This document shows, piece by piece, positions 1 to 11,620 of a DNA stretch of 64,000 nucleotides. Positions within the stretch are counted from its first letter, which is position 1, and every line of letters starts with the position of its first letter. The position numbers were made by a program, and so were the translations under genes. The notes beneath the pieces were generated by a model. That model ran no database searches and was not told the origin of the DNA. It saw nothing but the letters and a program-made list of their open reading frames with translations. This DNA is from Pelecanus crispus (Eukaryota > Chordata > Aves > Pelecaniformes > Pelecanidae): contig NC_134661.1 in the NCBI RefSeq assembly GCF_030463565.1, forward strand, positions 7,340,542 to 7,404,541, written 5' to 3'.

Positions 1-3000
1 AGCAGCTCTTCCGAGCCTTGGGCCAGCAAACCGCTCCTGGCAGAGCTGGGCTGCGAGTGCAGCCAGCGGCGCGGCGCGCGGGGTGCCGGCTGCCCGCTCC
101 CGGGGCGAGGGGCTGGGGGCTGACGTGCAGGGAGGGCGCAGAGCGGTGGGCAAAGCTATCGGTAACTCACCATGTTCGTCCGGCTCTGAACGTGGTCTTC
201 TGCCTGCAGAAACGCGGCAAATGTCCTCCAGTGTGGGACACGGGGAGGCTGCGGGTGCCCCGATGCCCAGGCAGCCAGGCTGGCGATGGTCCCTCCGCCC
301 CTGTGCCTGAGCTGCTCTGCCCGCGCTGTACTAACAGTGGGGCAGGACCGCCCAAGCACTCCTTAAAACCCATAACAGGAGTTGTGAAACAGGAATTATG
401 ATTTGTATTGTAATATAACACCGGTCTATCAGCAGCACCATCACCTGCAATAATCTCCTGAGCATCTGCCACTGGAGGGTGACTCACCTGCAGAGCTGCT
501 GTCGCAAAATAGCTTATCAGCAGTGAACTGACTGACAGAGCAGGATTTTTCCCGCTCCTCTCCTGATGGTAAGAGGAACCACAGCCATCCCGCTCTTTGT
601 CCGTCTCTTCCGCGTTGCACTGGGTTGTTTTTAAACAGAGGTTTTAGTAGGTGGAGGAGGAAAGGAGAAGAGTTTACACGAGGTTACCAGGCCACTATAT
701 GCTCCCGTCTCTCGGGTCACTTGGTCTGTGTGTCCCTGCGCAGCCCCAGGTCGTGGCAGGCGCTCCTGGGGGCACTGGGGTGAAGTTAACAGGAAAGCGA
801 GGGGGTGCCGCGGGGCAGGGGTTTGAGGGTGGCCCCTCCAGACTCCCTTACCTGCCCTCTGGGGCAAACCTCCCTCTTTCTGCCTGGCTTTTGTCCCTGC
901 TGTGGTACAGCAGTGCTGCGGGCATGCTGACTGCCAGTTCCTACACCACTGGGGTGCTCCTGGGCTGTTTATGGAGGTTTCCAGAGGCCCGCTTTCCATG
1001 CGGGTGTGCTGGGCTCAGTGCCGAGGCTGGGTCTGCAAGCGGGACGCTGTGGTCCGAGCTCAGGGATGGCCATGCCCTTCTCCCGCAGCCCCCCCGTCCC
1101 TTTGCAGAGCAGCTGCCCCATGTTGGTTGGGCTTGTTGTTCTTGCACCAGATGGGACTGGCAGGGAGAGGGGCTCTTACAGCCCCCAAGCCCTGTTTTGG
1201 GAAAGTGCTGTGCCTGTAGGCAGGTGCTGAGGCTGCTCGTGGAGCTGATGCAAAGCTGGGCTGTGTGTCCAGGAATAATCGCTCTGGGTCGAAGAGCGGC
1301 TTGCTTTAGCCCGCTGCTGGCAGCGCTGCCGGGCAGGATGGGCATTTAGGTTTAGGCGTGCAGGAGCCGCTTGCTCCAGCTTGGCAAAGGCTGGTGCGGG
1401 GAGTGGGCTGGGGTCAGGGAGGCTGTGGGCTGTGGGCTGTGGTTGGCCCCGCTGGCAGCTGGCTGGAAAGCCTGGCCTTGTGCAGACTCATGCTGGAAGT
1501 GGTGGGCGTGCAGGTTTTGCCGAGCAGCTAATTACCCTCTCCTCCTTTACTAATCAAGCTTTCCCAACAATCGGGGAGAGCTGCTGCTGCCAGGTCTGTG
1601 CACTGTGCCAGCAGGGAGACTGCGGAGCATCCTGGACGTCCTCGGCCGGGGAGCCGTGCCGTCGCTGTGCCAGATCGCCCCTGCTGCAGCAGGGCCCCCG
1701 CCCGCTCTGGGGAGAGCAGGCAGCATAACCCGGTAGCCTGACCAGGGATCTGGCATCTGCATGTGGCTCTGCAGGTAAGGGACACCCTCCCACACTCCCT
1801 GGTGAGGATCCAGCCCCCTCGGGAGGTGTGGGGACCTTGGCAGGCTGCAGTCTCGGCTCCTGCCCACGTGGTCCATGCGGTGCTTGGAGACCGTGGGATG
1901 GTGGGTGGGCAGCGGGAGCTGGCACATCCAGCCACGCGCTTCGTGCAGGGAGGTGCCCAGCGCTACTGCGGGGGCTTTCAGCTTGCACACCGGCTGAAGG
2001 GGCTGCGCACCGCAGCGGCGAGCTGGGCAGAGAGCTTGCGTCCCTGGCGCGCCGCGGTAGAGCCTGGCCGGGGCGACACAGGCAAACGGCTGTGTGGGTG
2101 CCTGATGCAGCGTGAGAAGCAGTGTGGCGGAGCGAGCAATCCTGTCCAGTCTGGGCATGCCTGTCCCTTGCCAGGGAACAAACTGTGGCTTAAAAACCAA
2201 AGCAGCTCAAGAGGTGGGTGCTGCCGGGCCAGCAGGGATCGGGCAGTGGCTCTGGAGTGAGCTCAGTCCCATGCATCCAGCACCGGCTGTGCAGCTGCAG
2301 CCCTGTGCCGTGCCAGAGGGACCCCCTCATGGCGTGGGCTGCCTCCCCCGAGCATCCCAGTGCCAGCCCCACGCACCGCACGGCCGGGCTTGGCCCCGCT
2401 GCTGTGGAAGGGAGAGCAAGCAGCCTGGGAGCATCCACGGGGTGGGAGGTGGCACAGCGGGGAGCAGCTTTTCCTCCTCTGAGGTTAAGCGAAGGGTTTG
2501 AGGAAGCAGCTGAGGTTTTCAGAAGTTATGTCACAGCTCCGCGCGCCTTTGGGGCTTTGCTTCCTGGAGTGCAGCTGTGTTTCCAGCCCGTCACCCTTCC
2601 GTGGCCTCTTGCGCATGGAGTGTGACGCAGGCTTCCACGAACCCCGGCTCCATCTAGGGTCAGGCAGGGGCCAGGCAGGGCTGGCCCCTGGCTCTGTGCA
2701 GCCGCCGGCCTCCCCGAGCCCCATGGCCAGGAACCCTGTGCCTTTCCTCCGCACTGCCCAGCAAGGAGCAGTCCCAGCCTCTCTGTCCAAGCCGGGCGCT
2801 GCCAGGGCCTGAGGGTCTGCCATGTGCATCATCCCCTCCACGTCCTGCCAGCTCTGCATCCCACCCTTCCCCGGCCAGCGTCCCCGTGCGCCCCAGGCAT
2901 CGACCCTGGGTCTTGGTGCCGAGGTGCCCGCTCCTGGGGGGGGCTGCTCGGGGGCTTGGCTCCTGCCCTGGCTGCTTGCGTTGGGGCACTGCATAGTCCG

Positions 3001-3903
3001 TGGCTGTGCCTGGCAAAGCAGGCACAAAGAAGAGATCTCCGGGGAGCGGGGGATTTTGCCCCTGGCTGCCCGGTTTCCAAGCTCTTAATGGTTATCCCTG
3101 TTTGCTCCCTTCTACCTGCAGCCAGCAGAGATGGTTTCCCCCCCTTCCTGCAAGCAGGCGGTGATTGCTACCTAACCCTGCGGCTTGGGGCTTTGAGAAG
3201 ATGATTGAATACAGCCGTAAGTGCATCGCACCGGGAGGTGTCTGTGACTGGGGGCAGCGGGTGGGGGACCCCCTGTCACCCTGGGGTCCTGCCCTCCCCG
3301 TGGGTGCCCTCGCCCCGCACGGGGCCATAACCTTTGCGGGCATCCCCAAACGCCCAAGCCCAGGCTCATCGTGGGACCCTGCCCCCTTCCCGGCTGCTGT
3401 TCTTTGCCAGGAGGTGGCAGTCGGAGGACACGGCAGCTTGGGCACCTTGCCAGGGCTGGACACCCCTGTGCCCAGGGCATCCCTGCCCCTTGGGCTCCCA
3501 GCGCTGCCAGTTCGGCCTCTGCCAGGGTGCCTGTCCCTGCCAGCAGTGGGAGGGCTGAGCTGCCCGCACGGCAGGCATCGTGCCTCCCCTCTGGGCTGGG
3601 GAGGCTGGGCAGGGCTGGGAGCAGCCGTCCGGGCTGGGGCACAGGCGACGGCCCGTCCGTCGCAGGAGGAGCGATGTCTGCAGGAGCTCCTCTGCTTTCT
3701 CCCCTGGGAACCAGTTGAACCGGCAGGCGAGGAGCAGCGCCCGGCCTCGCTGCGGCATGGGCGGTGAGGCAGCCGTGTCACCGGGAGAGGAGGGCACGGG
3801 CAGGACGTGCCAGGCTCCAGCGCGCACTGCGCTCTGCTGCGGCAGCTCCCAGCCTGGGCTAGCGGTGAGCAGCTCCTGCGGCGCGGTGCTTGGGCGCCGG
3901 GAG
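1..3903. other. No gene recognised left of SMIM35
   Basis: No convincing coding exon is visible on either strand. In mammals TMPRSS4 lies next to SMIM35 on this side, so I looked on the minus strand for its transmembrane, LDLa and protease motifs (IVGG, AAHC, GDSGG) and found none. GC-rich sequence around 60-140 could be part of a promoter, but nothing pins it down. Upstream untranslated exons of SMIM35 may lie here. Confidence 0.5.
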
Positions 3904-6900
3904 ATGGACCCCCGGGCAGGTGAGTAGGTGGCATTTTTCTCCCTTTATGGAGCAGAGATGCGGATGTTTTATGGCATGGTAGTGGCTTGGTGACCTCCCC
4001 TCCCCTCTGCTGTCTGTGGAGCTGGGGCTCAGCTGCTGCTGCGGCTGTGCCTCAAGCAGTGCTGCTTGCTGGGATGTGGGGACATCTGCTCCCGAGGGTG
4101 TCGGGGCAGGGAGTGCCTCCCACGCGTGGCACGGGGCCAGGGCTAGGCATGAAGCCGTCATCCTCCCACCAGCAGTAGGCGTGGGGAGAGGGCAGTTTCG
4201 GCAGCCGGCTGATTCAGGGAGGCTATTGCACCATGCTCCTCCTGTCCCGCAGCTCCTGCTGCGTGAGTCACTCCTGCAGCAGACTCCCTGACCTCACCCA
4301 CGCCGTCCCGTGCCAGGGCCGGGGGTCCCGGGGCTCCCAGCTCATCCCTGGCCCAGCAGAAGCAGGGCGTGTTGGCTGCCCACATATCCTGGCCTCCTGA
4401 GCCCTGCCGTGAGGGCCCAGCAGAAGGCAAAGGCAGGCCGGTCCTGCTCGTCTGCCGTGCAACTTGGGAGCTGGCGGCGCGATGCTCTGCGGCTCCCTGG
4501 GTGTTTGCCAGATCCCATCAGGTAGAGCAAGTGCTGCGGGTTGCAGGATGACCTGGGACCTTGCTCGCTATGTAAACACTGTGACCACAGGGGAAGTGTT
4601 CTCACTGCGCCGGCATCTGTCTAAATTTAGCTGCTGTTAGGTCATCCTTTTCCGCTGCCTCTTCACTCCTGATGCTGCAAGGCGCAGCATCCTCTCTCCG
4701 TGCCAGGCACTTGCCCCAAGCCCTCCGCGCGGGCAGGGGAGCGCTGTGGGGCTGACGGTGTGCCGGGGCAGTGGCCAAAAGCTGTGTTGGGGTTTAGCCC
4801 CAGGCAGCAGCTCAGCACCACGCAGCCACTTGCTCACTCCCCCTGCCCCGATGGGATGGGGGAGAGAATCGGAGGAGTAAGAGTGAGAAACACTCCTGGG
4901 TTGAGATAAGAACAGTTTAATAATTGAAATAAGGTAAAATGATAATAATATAATAATGATAATAATAATAACAATATACAAAGCAGGTGATGCCCAATGC
5001 AATTGCTCACCACCCACCGACTGATGCCCAGCCAGTTCCCAGCAGCGATCGCTGCTCCCCGGCCAACCCCCCAGTTTCCATACTGCCCATGACGCCGTAT
5101 GGTATGGAATGGCCCTTGGGGCAGTTGGGATCAACTCTTCTGGCTGTGCCCCCTCCCAGCTTCTTGTGCCCCTGGCAGAGCATGGGAAGCTGAAAAGTCC
5201 TTGCCTGGCATAAGCAGCACTGAGCAACAACTAAACCATCAGTGTGTTATCAACATTCTTCTTCTACTAAATCCAAAACACAGCACTGTGCCTGCTACTA
5301 CGAAGAAAATGAACTCTATCCCAGCCCAAACCAGGACACGCTGCTGGCCCCTCCTGGGCACGGCAGCCACAGCAGCCCCCAGAGCTGTGCCACCACCACC
5401 CCACCTGCGTTTGCTAATGGGCCACACTGGGACTGCCTGGGCAGCGTACTGGTCAGGGAGGCCCCGTGGGGGTGTGGGGATGCTGGCGTGCAGGCGGGTG
5501 TGCAAGAGGCTGTGCCGCCTGTGAGATGGGCTCCCGCTGGAGCCCGCTGTGAGAGTGGAGAAAGGTCCGGGACGGTGCGTGCGCAGGGGTTTGGGAGAGC
5601 AGGAGCTGGTAGGAGAGGTGCGATTCGCAGCCCTGTGCTGTACTTCGCATGAGATTTGCTCTCTGCAGCGTGCAGCCTGTTGCCAGCAGAGAAACTGCTG
5701 CTCATCGGCTGTGCTGCGCCCGGGCACCTTGGTGTCCCCTTGGCAATGCCGGGAGTGCTGGCTGGTGCTGGGCTTCACTAGACCCCGCGGTGTGGACGGG
5801 AGGGATGGAGGGGGTGTAGAGCTCCCGCAGAGGTGCTGCACAGCCCCATCGTCATCCTGTCCCAGCCCGGTGCCGGCAGCAGGAGGCTGTTCGCCCTGAC
5901 AAATGCATCCTCTAGAGGGAACTGACTGTCCAGAAATGGGTCTGCGCAGCTGTGCAGGGGTGGCTGCGGGATGGACCGGGTATGGCACTGCGCAGCTGCA
6001 GGAGCGCTGGGGCGGCCAGCACCACTGCCACAGCTGTGGCACCTTGCTGCTCTTCTGGCTCTTCTCCACTCAGCCGGGTGCTGCCGGGGCATGGCCAGCA
6101 AGATGCACCAGAGCTGCAGGACACCCCGGCTGCGGGAGGTGACAGCCAGCAAGTGTCTCCTCAGCCCCAGCCTTGCTCTGCTACCTCCCTGCTCTGCCTG
6201 CAGTTTTGCTACCAAAATTACAGCTCAATTGCATGGCTAAACCCTGCCGATTGCCAACAGCTCCCTGTGCAGCCAAGAAGGGTGCTTCACCCCAGGAGAG
6301 TGCACGTGGGACCAGGAGTGGGGATACAGGCATGGTCAGGGTGGCCAGCTCCTGGCGCCCAGCACAATGTGATGGGCCCCGGGCACGGCCGAAGGCTGCT
6401 TGGGGTCTGGGTGAGCTCCCGGTGGGGCCAGGAGCGGGAATAGCAGGGGATCCTGCTGACGGGGAATGTGGGCTCCTGTTTACAGCTGCTCCCTTCCTGT
6501 TTCGGTTGAGGACAGTGGGTCGCCCATGCTCCCCTCTGGGCTCCCTTCACAGGTCACCGTCCTGCCCGCCAGCTCACCGGGGGACAGCAGAGGCGGTGGC
6601 TGTGCGACCAAGATCACGCGTCTCCAGCACGGGGCTTTGGGGGTAGCGAAAATCTCTGGCCACAAGGCTAAACAGCCTTGCAGAGTGCAGTCCCTCCATG
6701 TCGCGGGGACGGCACAGGGTGGACGGATGTATCCCAGCCCCGCAGCTGTCCTGCCCCCCCCCAAGGCACGGTCAGAACCCCCAGCTCCTGGAGGCGTTTG
6801 TCTGCAGAGCCTCTTCTCCCTCTGCTTTACAGGGCACGAGCCCATCAACGCGCTCGGGGTTGTCTTGGGTGTCGGGCTGACCTTGCTGATCCTGGTGCTT

Positions 6901-7579
6901 TTTGGCTACGCCTTCGTCCGGTGGTACCAGAGGGGCCAATGCTGGCGCCGTGAGTACGGGCAGAGCAGAGAGGACAGGCAGCAGCGGGGCAGGGAGGGCT
7001 CAAAAGAAAAAGGCTGCAGGGCCCGGGATGTGGGGAGCACGCCTGACATTTGCTGGTCCCCAAGGGCTGGGGAAGGCTGCGTGCGGGGTGGTTCGGGGGC
7101 AAGCTGGGGGCACGCAGAGGCCAAGGGGGAAGCACAGTGATGTCCTGGTGCGGCTGGCTGTTCTGCCCATCCCCACCCCACCGCACAGGCTTGTGAGGCG
7201 AGCTCTTGGCACCGTGTGCCTCTGACACCTCTCCTTCCCACCTCCCCAGGGCCTGACTTCATCTTCAACCTCTACCACAGCCGGTGAGTGAGGCCATGCG
7301 GGGACCTGGGGCGGGCTGGGTGCTCCCTCTGCGCGGTGCTGAGGTGTCGCAAACCCTTGCCAGTCCCACAGCCACTGAGCTCTGCTGTGTGCAGGCGCTG
7401 CCTCCCCGGGACAGATGCCCTGGGGAGCCCCGGCCATCCGGGCAGCTCGCTGACACTTCTGCCTTCCCTGCAGCGGGCCAGGGTCAGTGGCGGTGGAGCT
7501 GGTGCCGCCGTTCAGCATCAGCGGCTCGCTGAGCGGGACGGGCAGTGGCTACGTGCCTTTCCACGACCGGGGGCCGTGA
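3904..7579 (+). CDS. SMIM35: Small integral membrane protein 35 (SMIM35), four coding exons
   Basis: Join 3904-3919, 6833-6949, 7250-7283, 7474-7579. This gives 273 nt, a 90-residue protein, with all phases matching and GT-AG at every intron. Exon 1 supplies only ATG plus four codons and one base (MDPRA, then G across the junction) before a GTGAGT donor. Residues about 12-34 form one hydrophobic helix (starting LGVVLGVGLTLLILVL) followed by basic WYQRGQCWRR, then DFIFNLYHSR and a tail with PPFSISG and GYVPFHDR. From memory the human protein has the same blocks: a start in LGLILGVG, then WYQRG.CW, FVFNLYQ, PPFTISG and GGY..F. With no signal peptide, a single-pass membrane protein with a C-terminal cytoplasmic tail is likely (inference). 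Molecular function is unknown to me. Position next to IL10RA, on the opposite strand, matches human synteny (the human gene was called TMPRSS4-AS1). Weakest part: the tiny first exon, supported by phase and length only. Confidence 0.82.
4795..5338 (-). mobile_element. Solo LTR of an avian endogenous retrovirus (ERVL-like), antisense in SMIM35 intron 1
   Basis: Read on the minus strand it begins TGTCCTGGTTTGGGCTGGGA and ends CCCCAACA, so it has TG...CA ends. Recognisable blocks include GTGTTTTGGATTTAG, GTTGATAACACA, CCATTCCATACCATACGGCG and CTCCGATTCTCTCCCCCATC. These match, from memory, an LTR family widespread in bird genomes. It is about 544 bp with a TTATTA-rich stretch in its 3' half. Flanking 5-mers agctg (4790-4794) and cgctg (5339-5343) agree at four of five bases, which suits a 5-bp target duplication. 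No internal region is present, so this is a solo LTR left by recombination. It is clearly diverged, so probably old. The family assignment to ERVL is less certain than the identity as an LTR. Confidence 0.85.
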
Positions 7580-10241
7580 GGCAGGAGCCGGGCTGGCGTG
7601 CAGGTAGGACATCACCCTGCTCCTCCCTGCCTGGCCATGGGCGAGCGGGTCCCCGGCCACGCATGTCCCCCGGCAGAGCCCACAGCAGCAGCGCCGTGCG
7701 GCTGCCCGGCGGTGCCTGGGAGCAGCCAGCGCTCGGGGCGGCTGCAGCAGTGGGTGCCTGTGCACGGAGCCCAGGTGGTGGGCGAGAGCGCTCCGCTCCG
7801 GAGCCTCCATGCCTCCTCATAGTCCCTGGTCATCGCAGCTTTCCCTGGGATAGTCCCAAGGCTTTTCCTGCAAAAGTCCTCCCCACGCCTGTGGGGCATC
7901 AGGGGCTTTCCCTGCGATCGGGTGTAGTTTCTCCCTGTGCAAGGTTTGGTTTGCATTCACTTCCCCGTGCCCCTCTGTCCTCAGCCTGGGCGCGTGGTGG
8001 GGGGTGAAGGCAGCTCGGGGCTGGGGCCGGAGCACATGTGCTCCCTGCGCTGCTTCCCCATGCTGCCTCACGCCCACCTTCCAGCAGCAACAGAAAGCGC
8101 AACCAAAACCAGCCATGGGGGAATTCCTCTGTTCTTGCTTCTTTAAAAAACAGCCCCTGAATGTACTGGATTTCTACTGAAACTGTAATGGTGCAGTTTC
8201 TGGTTTTGAAAGAGCTTCTCCATCTGCTCCCTGCAGCTGTGTTTCTCTCGCTGGCCCTCCGTGGCCATGGGCAGCACGGGAAGGTGCCCGAGGCCGTCTG
8301 CCATCCCCACGCTGCTGTGCTGGCACAGCCTCCCCTTGCTTGACATGGAGGAAGAGGGAGCTGCCTTATCCCAGGCTTCCTCAGCATGCATCCTGGAGGG
8401 AAAAGCAACCTTCCCCAAGGCTCAGAGACGCTCCAGCCCTCAGGACCAGCCAGCTGCATGCCCAGGAGACCTTGGGCCCGGCTGTTGGTGAACAGGGCAG
8501 TGGGAGTGCGGGGAACCAGCTAAAAAGGATGACAGCGAACCACAGAACTGGATGGCTGGTTTTGTGCAATAGGGGAAAATGCTGTAAGGAAATGAGATTG
8601 CTTTAGACTTCCCTCCTCAGTCAAGTATCTGGACCAATGTGGAAATTTCTTCTGGAAATTTCTTCTCCACGCTGATAGTGCAAGCAAACACCTCAGAAAG
8701 CCCCTGTGGGCCCAGGAACGCCCCCCCGCCATGGGCTTTCTCCTGGCTTTCTTGTGCCAGGTGCCTTCAACCTCAGCAGAGCAACCGGCCGTAGAAGTAG
8801 AAGTGCCTGGCAAAGTGCACTGTGGCCCTCGGAGAGGGGCCCCTGCCCGGCAGGTGCGCGCTGGCAAGGCATGGGCGCTCCAACTGTTTCTCTGCAAACC
8901 ATTTTCTCAGAAGGAAAAGGAAGAGAAACCCAGGGCATCATGTGGCTGTGTAGGGAAACCAGAGCCCCGGGCTGCGCCCCGGCTTGCAAGGGTGATGGCG
9001 GCCGGCTGCAAGCAGAGGCCCTGGGGTTGTGGGGACGGGAAAGGGGCTGGGCTGGAGCGGGGTGGCTGAGGGAACCTGCCCGGGGGCTGGGAGCTCGGGC
9101 TCTGCGGCTTCGTGCTGCCTTCCTGTGCACGAGACCCTGACTGCGGGGTGGCTCTGCAGGCAGCTGGGGCGGTGCGGTGGCCGTCCCCACCCCTGCCCAG
9201 CACCCTGCGTGGGGAGGGATGCCGCTGCCCAAGAAACGCCAGCCCGTGCAAAGCCTGAGCAACCTGGGCACTTGCCTCTCGTGCTGTACGCCAGCCTGCG
9301 GTGGGACAGACGGACGCCTGTGCCCCTCCTGGGCAGACCCCCTCTGCCTTCCCCCTCCCTTCGCCTTCCCCGTGCCCGCTGCGTGGCTCCTCGCAGGGTT
9401 TGCACAACGCTGGGGGCTTTGCAGCCCTGTCGTTGGAGACGCGCTGGAAACATTTGCCTAGGCTGGTGCTGGGGGAGGAAAGGGGTTTGCAGGGGCGCAG
9501 TCCCTCGCTGGGGCGGCTGAGGCAGGGTGCTCCCTGCTGCAAGGAGGAGCGGGAGGAGGAGAGCCGCTTGCAGGAGGAGTCAGAGCCAAACATCCTCCGT
9601 GCGTTAGACTGTGACTTAATTCAGGAAAATGTGAGCATCCGGGATTTCCAGAGAGTCGGAGGGACCGTCCGTGCTCTCGGCTATTGAAGCCAACATGCAT
9701 CGTCTGTGGCTTTCTGGCAAACTCATCTGGGTTTCGTTGAAAGGAGAGCCCTGGCTGCTCACGGAGCAGGGTGGCAATGACCCCCTGGACATGGGGGGCT
9801 GGAGCAGGAACCGGCAGCACCCGGCACTGCACGGGATCCGGCCACAGAGCTTGACGTCAAGAGTGTTTTAAAAAAAAAAAAAAAAAAGTCATGCTTAGTT
9901 TTGATGACTGTTTTTCAGAGGAAGTTGAAAAAAAGAAAGCAAAAAACCCCAACCCCCAAAATACCCAGGGGCAGAAGAGATGGTGGAAATGGAAGGGCAG
10001 GAGGGTGCCTGGCAGCAGGCATGAGGCTGGCATCGGCGGTGCCGCCGCAGCGGGGTGCCCACCATGGCCAGCGGCTGGCCCCTCCGTGTGACGCAGGGAG
10101 CATATCTTCCGTGCGAGGAGCGCAACGTCAGACATAGCAGAAGGAAATGTAGCAATGCATCAACAACCCTTCTCCTGACTGCAGTGATTCATGCTTTCAC
10201 CTGAAAAAAAGTACTCCCCGAGCTAGATTTCCACCAACAGT
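7580..10241. other. Noncoding interval downstream of SMIM35
   Basis: No further exon is recognised. It may contain the SMIM35 3' UTR. An 18-base A run lies at 9870-9887. An open frame from the ATG at 8731 starts with a hydrophobic stretch (MGFLLAFLCQVP) but has no family resemblance and looks like chance. Confidence 0.4.
9870..9887 (+). repeat. Poly(A) tract, 18 bases
   Basis: Uninterrupted A run preceded by TTTT, with no flanking duplication or element body that I can recognise. It could be the tail of a decayed retroposed sequence or a simple homopolymer. Confidence 0.6.
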
Positions 10242-10247
10242 TTTAAT
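10242..10247 (-). terminator. IL10RA: Candidate poly(A) signal (ATTAAA) for IL10RA
   Basis: Plus-strand TTTAAT reads ATTAAA on the minus strand, about 1.37 kb past the IL10RA stop. I saw no minus-strand AATAAA between the stop and this point. The assignment rests on motif and position only. Confidence 0.35.
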
Positions 10248-10777
10248 GGGACTATCCCACCGTCAAGGTTCTTGGAAACTAAGTGACTTTTGGAAAAACT
10301 CTCCAGTGACCTGGCAGTAGTCAAATGTAGCTCCGTGGTAAGTTGTTCCCATCTCATGCTTGTTTGCATTCTGACAGAAACTGTCCCCCCACCCCCCTGT
10401 TTTGACTTGCTCCCCTCTGCGCTGGAGGTGCGCCTGTCCTTCCCCGCTCTTGGTCCCGAGCTGCTGCCCCGCGGGACGTGCCGCACGCCCAGCGCACCCC
10501 TCTGAAATCACCACAAGCCACCCAGGTCCTTTTCCCCGCTGCTCCTCCGGTGCATGCTCCCACAACACGACACTCGCCTGGGACAACTGCCCTGGTCCTC
10601 AGATGAGCCTATAGCTCTCAGTGGGCTGGCTCCGTCCTTTTTTTTCCAGTTGTGATGTGGAAACGCTCTTCCCCATGTGGGGCAAGACACGTTGCCCTTT
10701 GCTGCAGGGGAAAGTCCGTATGTGAAAATGGAAAGCGTAGCTTGACCTTAGAAGAGGATGTACAGATGAACAGACCA

Positions 10778-10826
10778 AATAAATAACACCACATCCTTTC
10801 TGTATTTACAAATTAAATAGAATAAA
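10778..10826 (+). terminator. Two plus-strand AATAAA signals, possible SMIM35 3' end
   Basis: AATAAA occurs at 10778-10783 and again at 10821-10826 on the plus strand, in a short AT-rich patch about 3.2 kb past the SMIM35 stop. They are the first plus-strand AATAAA hexamers I found downstream of that gene. If used, the SMIM35 transcript would overlap the IL10RA 3' end. Confidence 0.3.
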
Positions 10827-11620
10827 TAATGTCTGGAGGCAATAGTGGCAGAACATGGACCATAGTGTGGGCAGGGCTGCCCTGGCTCGCACTGGGCTCA
10901 CATGGCAGCTGCTGCACGCATCCTGCACCCCGGCGGAGGTAGCCAGCACCCCGGGTCTCTGCCATAGGGGCTGAATGCTGAAGGGTCTGTGTAGGGTCAG
11001 GAAAGCCCCTCGCTCCCTCCAAGCCAGGCCAGCCAGCGTGGGAGCTCCACGCTCCCGGCAGCAGGATGGCTGACGTCAGGCTGCGCTCTGCTTTCAGTGT
11101 CTGTGTTGTGAAAGGCTTGGATGGCATCCATGGCGTGGGGCGCGGCGCTTGCCTGCCAAAGGGGGAAGCGGAGAGGGGAAGCGCAGGGCTGCTGCTGGGC
11201 GGCCCCAAGCCCAGGGGGCTGCGTGCCCCGCGCTGGGCTGCCGGGGAGAGCAGAGAAGGCAGGATCGCCCTTTGGAAACGTCCTGGTGTGTATCCTCAGG
11301 CTCGGCGGTCAGAGGAGAGGGGCGCGAGCCCCTCCGGCGCAGCCCGTCCCCGCGTCTTGTTAGCTTTGCACCGGAGGCTGGCTGGAGGGAAGGTGCAGGG
11401 CGCGCTGGGGGCCGGCCAGAGCAGTGCCGGGGCCAAAGCAGCCCCAGAAGTAGCGAAGCTGGTGCTTCTCAGGCGAGTCTCGGCCAGGACGCTGCTCGGT
11501 TTGATGCATTAACAGTCAGGGGTCGGTGGTAGCTTATTGGAGTAGCTGCTCCCCACGGGCAGTGGCTAGAAGAGGTAGTTGGGTCGGGGTGTGGGGCTGG
11601 CGGGCGCCCGCTCCCCAGGC

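Noticed and set aside
1-3900. TMPRSS4 expected on the minus strand by synteny
   Set aside because: No LDLa, SRCR or protease motif found; if present it lies left of the window.
8731-9069. 112-codon frame with a hydrophobic start (MGFLLAFLCQVP)
   Set aside because: Signal-like start but the rest is basic, low-complexity and unlike any family I know; no splice or poly(A) support.
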